This document shows, piece by piece, positions 55,780 through 64,000 of a DNA stretch of 64,000 bases. A program made the position numbers and the translations under genes. The stretch is from Corydoras sp. C115 (lineage: Eukaryota; Chordata; Actinopteri; Siluriformes; Callichthyidae), in NCBI GenBank assembly GCA_019802505.1, contig JAFMOC010000078.1:1095001-1159000 (forward strand), given 5' to 3'. The notes below the pieces were generated by a model. It saw nothing but the letters and a program-made list of their open reading frames with translations. It had not been told where the DNA came from and did no database searches. Each line of letters begins with the position of its first letter. Positions within the stretch are counted from its first letter, which is position 1.

Positions 55780-56284
55780 ACAAAACATGACAAGTGATAC
55801 TTTACGTCAGCACGTGTGGTATGCTGGGTGTGAAAAAGAATGCAGTGGTGTTTTTAGACGAGCAAAGAAAGATTATTTTGTCCTTTTCTGATTCTCTAAT
55901 GCAGGACCTCTTACAAGAAACAAAAGTGCGTGAAAATATTTTTTAATAAACTTTTGTAAGTGTGTAGAAAGGAATTTCTGTCTAGAAAGAGGTGCTTTTT
56001 TAACTTTCATTAACTTGTGATAATGATTATAATCAACAATTGAAAAAAATGTCTTCAAAATTACTTGAATTTTTTTTGGCTTTATTTAGAATCTATTTTT
56101 AGAACGTTTTCTTTTCTAAATCTCATAACCCACAACACATAGGCAACCTCATAAATCTTTTTTTAAATAAAATGATGAAATACCAATTCATTTTTTAAAT
56201 AATTATTTAAATATGGTGAAGTTACTTCAGGTATGAATATTTCAGAAAGCTGGGAATAAAAAATTTAACTTATTTCTCTCTGGA
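55780..56284. other. AT-rich intergenic stretch
   Basis: No gene or element recognised. Confidence 0.4.
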
Positions 56285-56704
56285 GGCCGGTGGCTTAGGG
56301 GTTAGCACGTTCACCTCTCAGCTCTGGGGATCCATTAGGGAATCCTAATTGGGGTGGAGTTTTCATATTCTCTCAATGGTGTTACGCATAGGTTTTCTCT
56401 AGGTTTTCAGGTTTCCCTCCACAGTCCGAAAATATGGATTCAAGGTGAACTGGTGAACTGAGTTGCCCCTTTTTAAATAGCCCCATATAGTGTGTGTGTT
56501 TGTGTGTGTATGCCTGCCTTTCCCCAGTGGGGATTCAGGTTATAACTCTAATCTTAGTTGAGTTTCCGTATTTTCCCAATGAAGGTACAAATGGGTTTCT
56601 CCGGTGTCCTCCCATAGCCAAAAAACATGGATTTAAGGTGAATTGGCTGCACTGTTTTGCCCCTTTCTAAATTGCCTCTATATAGTGTGAGAGTGAGTGA
56701 GTGA
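56285..56704 (+). mobile_element. Two diverged DANA-like SINE pieces in tandem
   Basis: First copy 56285-56510 (head CGGTGGCTTAGGGGTTAGC). The second, 56520-56704, starts within a head (GTGGGGATTCAGGTTATAAC). Confidence 0.75.
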
Positions 56705-56727
56705 GGGACAGAGTGAACAAATCAGCC

Positions 56728-56764
<37 letters not shown>

Positions 56765-56876
56765 ATTCTTATATTTATATGTTTTACGGTCTCTTGTTAT
56801 TGTTTGTAAATAATGTAGAGTTGTGAGGTTTTATCTTTTTTTGTTTTGTACTCCGGCTTTTGGCAATACAAATGTA

Positions 56877-56933
<57 letters not shown>

Positions 56934-57454
56934 GGCTGATTTGTTACTCTCTGTCCCTCCCTCCCTCCCTCCCTCACTCACTCACTCACTGACTCACACA
57001 CACACACACACACATTTATTCTTATAGTTATATGGTTTACTGTCTCTTGTTATTGTTTGTAAATAATGTATAGTTGTGTAGTTTTAATTTTGTTCTTATT
57101 TTTGTTTTGTACCCCGGCTTTGGGCAATACAAGTGTGTGTGTGTGTGTAAATAAAGATAATGAAGATAATACTACAAAAATGTAAATAATTCACAAATAA
57201 TAACGAGACAGTAAATCATATAAATATATTGATAAGTGTGTGTGTGTGTGTGTGTGTGTGTCACTAACTGACTCACACACACACACACACACACACTTAT
57301 CAATATATTTATATGATTTACTGTCTCGTTATTATTTGTGAATTATTTACATTTTTGTAGTATTATCTTTATTTTTGTTTTGTACCTCGGCTTTGGGCAA
57401 TACAAATGTAATGTGTGTGTGTGTGTGAGGGAAGGAGAGTGACCAAATCAGCCA

Positions 57455-57507
<53 letters not shown>

Positions 57508-57579
57508 AAAAAAATCTAAACAAATGTACATTATTTACAAACAATAACAAGAGACAGTAAACCATATAAATATAAGAAT

Positions 57580-57621
<42 letters not shown>

Positions 57622-57753
57622 GAAAGAGAGTGACCAAATCAGCCATCACACACACACACACACACACAAACACAAACACAAAAAAATCTAAACAAATGTA
57701 CATTATTTACAAACAATAACAAGAGACAGTAAACCATATAAATATAAGAATAA

Positions 57754-57791
<38 letters not shown>

Positions 57792-57815
57792 TGGCTGATT
57801 TGGTCACTCTCTGTC

Positions 57816-57856
<41 letters not shown>

Positions 57857-57860
57857 GAAG
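56700..57860. repeat. Palindromic array of (GT)n/(CA)n and LINE-3'UTR-like modules
   Basis: Modules of TATATGGTTTACTGTCTCTT, TATTGTTTGTAAATAATG and GGGCAATACAAATGTAATG occur in + orientation (56760, 57015, 57296) and - orientation (57148, 57515, 57686). Between them lie (GT)n or (CA)n tracts and a GGCTGATTTGGTCACTCTCT spacer in either orientation. 57148-57240 and 57291-57385 are reverse complements over about 85 bp. Confidence 0.92.
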
Positions 57861-57990
57861 GAGGGAGTTTTATAAGTCATGCAGGTGCAGGTGGAGTTGC
57901 AAGTGCTAAGGGGGCTACAAATCACTTTTTCTCAGCGGGTGTGTTGGGTCGGAGGAGGGGGGGTGGTGGAGGAGAGAGCAAACACCTAGC

Positions 57991-57992
<2 letters not shown>

Positions 57993-58033
<41 letters not shown>
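57993..58033. repeat. (GT)n microsatellite close to itga3b
   Basis: About 20 GT units ending 70 bp before the itga3b ATG, so in the 5' UTR or core promoter. Confidence 0.95.
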
Positions 58034-58034
<1 letters not shown>

Positions 58035-58101
58035 CGGGTGAAAGCGCTGTGCTCCTCTGTAGACGCCGCTCTGTAGACGTTGGCAGAGGGGAGAGGGAAA
58101 C

Positions 58102-58283
58102 ATGGCTCCCAGCGCACCGCTGCATTTCTGCCTCTCTATAATGTCCATTATATGCACGACGCAGACTTGCTGGGGATTTAACGTGGACGTGCGCTTCCCA
58201 GTTGTGAAAGAAAGCAAAAACAAGGGCAGTTTTTTCGGATTATCGGTAGCCCAGCACTTTCAGGCGACGTCCCGTCAGTTCAT
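58102..58283 (+). CDS. itga3b: Integrin alpha-3-type gene, first coding exon
   Basis: Start of a laminin-binding integrin alpha subunit, a single-pass surface receptor that pairs with integrin beta-1. The ATG at 58102 opens a short hydrophobic signal peptide of about 25 residues (core LHFCLSIMSIICTT). The predicted mature end FNVDVRFPVVKES closely resembles the integrin alpha-3 N-terminus. GSFFGLSVAQH follows, the FG-GAP motif of the first beta-propeller blade. The exon ends in phase 2 at a strong GTAAGT donor (58284-58289), as expected for exon 1 of this family. No exon 2 is recognisable up to 64000, so intron 1 exceeds 5.7 kb. Integrins alpha-6 and alpha-7 have similar starts, but RFPVVKE and linkage to dlx3 favour alpha-3. 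Confidence 0.88.
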
Positions 58284-58781
58284 GTAAGTGATACGCCGTC
58301 GTTCTTTCAGGTTCTGCTCGCAGGCGGACAGGTGGCCGTCAGACCCACAGACACCTTGTGCGGAGGACGCGGCCAAACAATTCCTCATAACGCCATTTCT
58401 ACGACCATAAACACACACAAACAGCTTTAAAAGGCAAAGTTAGAACTCCTAAACACCTGTTAAATGACTTTGTCGGTAGGTTTGTCGAGGGTTTTTGAAC
58501 TAGACGACGCAACAAACAAAGGTCAGTTGATAGTCTGGTTTATTCACATGACGAGATTCAAACGCTCCGTTAACTACTTATCTCTCATTCTTAACTAAGA
58601 ATAACACTGACTACATAAACAGAACGACACTGTTCTTCATTTAAACGAATCGATATTGTTTTAAATGTAAGTTTATCTAGGTCTACACAGTTCTACTCTC
58701 CATCCATACTGTACTCTGCAATAATGCAATTAACTTAAGGTGTCACGTGGAACCCCAAGAACCACCATAAAGGAATTATCC

Positions 58782-59031
58782 ATCCATCTATTATCTTACA
58801 CTTCATCCTCTACTAGGGTTCCCCATGCCCATCCAGGGGAGAACGTTTCAGGCGCTGGGCAGATACACCCAGTACAGGGTGCACACACTCTCTGGGGCAA
58901 TTTGGAGAACTCAATTGACCTTGAATCCATGTTTTTGGACTGTGGGGGGAAACCGGAGAACCGGATGAAACCCACACGGGCACGGGGAGAACATGGAAAC
59001 TCCACGAAGATTGGGATTCGAACTGGGAATC
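58782..59031 (-). mobile_element. DANA-like SINE body, array unit 1
   Basis: Lacks the tRNA head beyond GGGATTCGAACTGGGAATC. Confidence 0.88.
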
Positions 59032-59472
59032 AGACCGACAGACACCTTGTGCGGAGGACACGTCCAAACAATTCTTCATAATGTCATTTATATGACCATA
59101 AACACACACAAAGAGCGTGGAAAGCTTTAAAAGTCAAAGTTAGAACTCCTAAACACCTGTTGAATGACTTTGTCGGTAGGTTTGTCGAGGGTTTTTGAAC
59201 TAGACGACGCAACAAACAAAGGTCAGTTGATAGTCTGGTTTATTCACATGATGAGATTCAAACGCTCCGTTAACTACTTATCTCTCATTCTTAACTAAGA
59301 ATAACACTGACTACATAAACAGAACGACACTGTTCTTCATTTAAACGAATCGATATTGTTTTAAATGTAAGTTTATCTAGGTCTACACAGTTCTACTCTC
59401 CATCCATATTGTACTCTGCAATAATGTAAATAACTTAAGGTGTCATGTGGGACCCCAAGAACCACCATAAAG

Positions 59473-59732
59473 GAATTATCCATCCATCTATTATCTTACA
59501 CTTCATCCTCTACTAGGGTTCCCCATGCCCATCCAGGGGAGAAAGTTTCGGGCGCTGGGCAGATACATCGAGGACAGGGTGCACACACTCTATGGGGCAA
59601 TTTGGAGAACTCAATTGACCTTGATTCCATGTTTTTGGACTGAGGGAGGAAAGCGGAGAACCCGGATAAAACCCACACGGGCACGGGGAGAACATGGAAA
59701 CTCCACGAAGATTGGGATTCGAACTGGGAATC
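59473..59732 (-). mobile_element. DANA-like SINE body, array unit 2
   Basis: Same truncation point as unit 1, which proves duplication of an already broken SINE. Confidence 0.88.
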
Positions 59733-60192
59733 AGACCGACAGACACCTTGTGCGGAGGACGCGGCCAAACAATTCCTCATAACGTCATTTATACAACCAT
59801 AAATACACACAAACAGCTTTAAAAGTCAAAGTTAGAACTCCTAAACACCTGTTGAATGACTTTGTCGGTAGGTTTGTCGAGGGTTTTTGAACTAGACGAC
59901 GCAACAAACAAAGGTCAGTTGATAGTCTGCTTTATTCACATGACGAGATTCAAACGCTCCGTTAACTACTTATCTCTCATTCTTAACTAAGAATAACACT
60001 GACTACATAAACAGAACGACACTGTTCTTCATTTAAACGAATCGATATTGTTTTAAATGTAAGTTTATCTAGGTCTACACAGTTCTACTCTCCATCCATA
60101 CTGTACTCTGCAATAATGTAAATAAACCTAATAAATGGTCTATTAAAGTTAACTAAAGTGTCAGGTGGAACCCCAAGAACCACCATAAAGGA

Positions 60193-61108
60193 ATTATCCA
60201 TCCATCTATTATCTTACACTTCATCCTCTACTAGGGTTCCCCATGCCCATCCAGGGGAGACCGTTTCAGGCGCTGGGCAGATACACCCAGGACAGGGTGC
60301 ACACACTCTATGGGGCAATTTGGAGAACTCAATTGACCTTGAATCCATGTTTTTGGACTGTGGGAGGAAACCGGAGAACCTGGAGGAAACCCACACGGAC
60401 ACACGGAGGACATGGAAACTCCACCCAGATTGGGATTCGAACCGGGAATCAGTGCTGAGAGGAGAACGTTTTGGGTGCTGGGCAGATACACCCAGGACAG
60501 GGTGCACACACTCTATGGGGCAATTTGGAGAACTCAATTGACCTTGAATCCATGTTTTTGGACTGTGGGAGGAAACCGGAGAACCTGGAGGAAACCCACA
60601 CGGACACACGGGGGACATGGAAACTCCACCCAAATTGGGATTCGAACCGGGAATCAGTGCTGAGAGGAGAAAGTTTCAGGTGCTGGGCAGTTACACCTAG
60701 GACAAGGTGCACACACTCCTATATGGGGCAATTTGGAGAACTCAATTGACCTTGAATCCATGTTTTTGGACTGTGGGAGGAAACCGGAGAACCCAGATGA
60801 AACCCACACAGACACGGGGAGAACATGGAAACTCCACCCAGATTGGGATTCGAACCGGGAATCAGTGCTGAGAGGAGAACGTTTTGGGTGCTGGGCAGTT
60901 ACACCTAGGACAAGGTGCACACACTCCTATATGGGGCAATTTGGAGAACTCAATTGACCTTGAATCCATGTTTTTGGACTGTGGGAGGAAACCGGAGAAC
61001 CCACACAGACATGGGGACAACATGGAAACTCCACCCAGATTGGGATTCGAACTGGTAATCAGTGAGCTGAGAGGAGAACATGCTAATCACTAAGCCACCA
61101 TTCCACCC
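60193..61108 (-). mobile_element. DANA-like SINE with four-fold core amplification
   Basis: The SINE core repeats four times with starts at 60271, 60476, 60681 and 60889 (periods 205, 205, 208). Each unit runs from CGCTGGGCAGATACACC to GAATCAGTGCTGAGAGGAGA. Only the last unit carries the head (AACATGCTAATCACTAAGCC). Confidence 0.95.
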
Positions 61109-61349
61109 AAGGTCAGTTGATAGTCTGGTTTATTCACTTGACGAGATTCAAATGCTCCGTTAACTACTTATCTTTTATACTTAAAATCCGTGCAGGGAGT
61201 GGATATTGTTTTAAATGTAAATGAAGCTCGGTCTACACAGTTCTACTCTCCATCCGTACTGTACTCTGCAATAATGGAATTAAAAATAAGAAATATTTTA
61301 TTAAGGTTAGGTGTCTAAGATGTTAAACCCCAAGAACCACAATAAACAA
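61109..61349. repeat. Diverged partial fourth unit of the 0.7-kb array
   Basis: GGTCAGTTGATAGTCTGGTT to CCCCAAGAACCACAATAAAC, aligning to the middle of the other units with deletions. Confidence 0.9.
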
Positions 61350-61698
61350 ACCATCCATTCTTTCATTCATTATCTCCCGCTTTATCCTCTATTAGGTTCG
61401 CGGTGGGGCTCCCCATGCCCATCCAGGGGAGAACGTCTCGGGCGCTGGGCAGATACACCCAGGACAGGGCACCAATTCATCGCCGGGCACACACTCACTC
61501 ACACAGACACACTCTATATGGGGCAATTTGGAGAACTCAATTAACTTGATCCATATTTTTGGACTGTGGGAGGAAACCAGAGAACCCGGAGGAAACCCAC
61601 GCGGACACGGGGAGAACATGGAAACTCCACCCAGATGGGGATTCGAACCGGGAATCCCTAGCGCTGAGAGGCGAACGTGCTAACTACTAAGCCACCCA
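61350..61698 (-). mobile_element. DANA-like SINE, near full length
   Basis: Imperfect duplication AATAA(A)CAAACCAT. The head is shortened to GGGTGGCTTAGTAGTTAGC. Confidence 0.93.
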
Positions 61699-63879
61699 AT
61701 AACAAACCATAAAATATAAAAAATTGAAGGCACTGTATTAGTTATAGGTTGCTTAAATGAAGTGTGGGTTTTTCAAAGGTAGCATTCTGCCATATTTAAA
61801 ACCCAAATCAAGCAACCAGCTTTACAAAACTTTTTTAAGGGGGATTATATGTTTAAAAATGAGGTGTATACGATGTGTTCAGCTCACACGGATTCATTCT
61901 GGAAAGATACACATCACTAAACTTCAAATGGACCGTGATCCTGGTGACGACTACTTCGCCCTTGTATTTCAAACTTCAGAGTTACATGTCAAAATCTCAA
62001 CATGGTGCCACTTTTTTATTTTTAGATGTTATCTAGAAATTGGTATGTGTTAGTGCCATAACCTATTAAATGAGTCACTCCATGGAATTGTCCCGCGACG
62101 AGGTTATGTTAATCATTATTGTTACCTTTAAGCTTTTAACGGACCTGGCTTGTTAGTGTTTAAACACCAGTGGAGACTCAGGGATATAAGAGTTGTACGT
62201 GCACAAGCTGCGAAAAAAAAAAAACGGAAGCGAAGAATAGATAAGGGGAAAAAGTTCAGCAGTTTCAGTATAGCATATGTACTGTGGAGGTGCATTAAAG
62301 TACTGCTTTTTTTTTGCCATATCACCACATCTCTCCTTTGATGTTGATTACTTGGTATACAGATGACACCCTAAATGCCTCAGGAGCCCAGCCCAGCCAC
62401 AGCTGATAACCGCTGTCCTTTTCAGGCCTCATTTTCTAACATGGACACATATTTTGGTAAGGAAACTAACTCTTTCAGTCCTTGTTTTTCAGAATGCTTG
62501 AGTATTAGTATATCCTCGGACTTCGCAGATGATAAGAAGGTTCGAAAGATCGCCTCGAAGCAGTTTTCTGTTTGTTGTGGGACAGTCTGGAGTTTCCCCA
62601 ACCCCCATCTTTTTGAACTCGTGTCTTGAATTGGGATTTCCTGCTCAATTGAGGCAAAGCTATTATCATGCAGCATCTAAGTACACTTCAAAGGCTCGAG
62701 GCATTACATATCATATAAATAATAGTTATAGATATTTATAATTATGCAACAGTAAAATGGTCCTATCTAATTACAAAAGAGTGGTCTGATAGTGTATTTT
62801 TCATGTGCTGCCTTTAGGAACCTTGCTGTGTAAGACGAGAGGGACTCCCATGGCCACAATAGTGGCTCATCACTTCTGGGCATATGGGGTTATGGGGATC
62901 ACTAGCAAAGACAAGACGACAGTAAGATGGCTTTTGTATGATGGGTCTCCTATCAATGAGAGATTGGATGAAGAGCCATCTGTTTTTATTTTGGCCTCTG
63001 TGAACCTGAAATGCTGTTTACAGCAGTGAGGGCTTTGACGGTTATGTGTCAGCTGATAAACAGTCGGTTCGGTGCACTTTATGGTGCTTGTCTAGCTGTA
63101 AAATATCTTTAAAGTGAAGCATTTAAAGTCTGATTCTGTCTATCAGAGGATGGAAAAGACAGGTTTATATTCAGCTTCAGTTCTTACAGCTCAGTAAGGT
63201 TCTCCTTAGACTGTTTTATAACAGGAGACATATTACAGGCACTGCTGTTCCACTTGCTTATCCTTCTAAGATTAATATATATAAACTAGCCAAACTTGGC
63301 ACAGGTCAACTGTTCACAGAGAAACCCCAGCCAAGTCTTTTCGTGTCTTTACTTTTTTAGAATAGTGATGTAGAACAAGTTCCCAGCTGTACCGTAGTCC
63401 CGTTTCATCCCGGTATGCACACATTAACTCACAATTAAAGCTAGAGCAATTCCAGAAATGCAGGGGGCTGTCTGCCATCATGTCCTAACATGCACCGAGC
63501 TGTCTTATCAGCAATTAAGAATCATGTGTGCCTCTTTTCTGAGTCTTTTCATGTTCGTTGGAATTCCTACCTCTAAACCAAATAAAGTACTGCTCGGTAT
63601 TCTCTAAGGATGATCAAAGCTCTATAGCGATAATTGAACTCACATCAAGCAGCTGGAAAAGACAAGGACTCGTCCTGGCACAGTCGGTCGGAGGTGTAAA
63701 CATCCTTCTTGCTCCATTTATTGTCCATGTTCTCAGTTCCACTTACACTTTTGTAGTTCTACTATTCCAGACTGTAGTCCATCTGTTTGTTGACTAAAAT
63801 ACATACTGTGTACGTCCCCTTTACTCTGTTCTAATGGTCAGGACCTTAATAGTAGCACCAAAGAACAGGGGTTATTTGG
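61699..63879. other. itga3b intron 1, low-repeat stretch
   Basis: No integrin exon 2 was recognised. Open frames at 62375-62629, 62422-62676(-) and 62805-63026 show no family features. Confidence 0.45.
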
Positions 63880-64000
63880 TTGGTGCATTATTCCTATCCC
63901 AGCAGTGTTACTGAGGTGGAGAAATGAAACTACAGCAGCACTGCTGCACTAAAACCCCCTCACCACATCAGTGTCACTGCAGAACTGACAAGAAACAATC
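63880..64000 (+). mobile_element. Teleost dispersed repeat fragment (unclassified)
   Basis: TTGGTGCATTATTCCTATCC, CAGCAGTGTTACTGAGGTGG and ATCAGTGTCACTGCAGAACTG resemble a frequent fish repeat containing TCAGTGTCACTGCTGGACTG. The assignment is from memory; it runs to the window edge. Confidence 0.45.

Larger units (their letters stand above)
58341..60438. repeat. Tandem array with a period of about 0.7 kb in itga3b intron 1
   Basis: Three head-to-tail units start at AGACC(C/G)ACAGACACCTTG: 58341, 59032 and 59733 (periods 691 and 701). Each has about 430 bp of unique sequence (GACTTTGTCGGTAGGTTTGT, CTAGACGACGCAACAAAC, and so on) followed by a minus-strand SINE body. A diverged fourth partial copy is at 61109-61349. 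The array starts only 58 bp after the exon 1 donor. Confidence 0.95.

Noticed and set aside
58284..64000. Search for itga3b exon 2
   Set aside because: No frame resembles the next integrin alpha segment (AGAP...G.VY.C) with splice sites. The frames at 62375 and 62805 lack FG-GAP features.

Overview
The window is vertebrate nuclear DNA, almost certainly from a teleost fish. It is AT-rich and intron-rich, with split homeobox exons and (TA)n, (GT)n and (GATA)n microsatellites. It is saturated with a tRNA-derived SINE that resembles the DANA/Mermaid type known from zebrafish and other fishes, judged from memory of those families. No bacterial, organellar or CRISPR feature is present.

Only three protein-coding genes can be supported. 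(1) The last exon of a dlx4-type gene is on the + strand at 4710-4955; its earlier exons lie left of the window. (2) A complete dlx3-type gene is on the - strand, with exons at 21471-21807, 20176-20360 and 17129-17401, encoding 264 aa. The two Dlx genes are tail-to-tail, as in the vertebrate DLX3/DLX4 bigene pair. (3) The first exon of an integrin alpha-3-type gene is on the + strand at 58102-58283; its remaining exons lie beyond the window. Order and orientation, dlx4(+) dlx3(-) itga3(+), match human 17q21. Retention of a dlx3 copy suggests the teleost b-paralogon (dlx4b, dlx3b, itga3b).

Layout. 1-4.7 kb is dlx4b intron 2. 5-17 kb is the convergent Dlx intergenic region, where shared enhancers are expected; it holds a diverged inverted repeat, a perfect DR5 nuclear-receptor motif and about seven SINEs. 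17.1-21.8 kb is dlx3b, whose intron 2 carries a satellite of about ten units of 160-250 bp. 15.2-25.2 kb is free of the dominant SINE. 25-57 kb, between the dlx3b and itga3b 5' ends, is packed with more than 40 SINE pieces: nested, tandem, or fused head-to-head. It also holds L2-tailed SINEs, LINE remnants and three hAT elements, two of them with intact 8-bp target duplications. A palindromic (GT)n/(CA)n array lies just upstream of itga3b exon 1, and a tandem array with a period of about 0.7 kb starts 58 bp inside itga3b intron 1.

The genes do not form a pathway. The Dlx proteins are paired transcription factors for placode, fin-fold, branchial-arch and skeletal development; itga3 encodes a laminin-binding integrin subunit. 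The most interesting content is structural and regulatory: duplicated non-coding blocks around the two Dlx genes, the DR5 motif, and the way SINEs here have turned into tandem arrays. No novel protein-coding system is visible.
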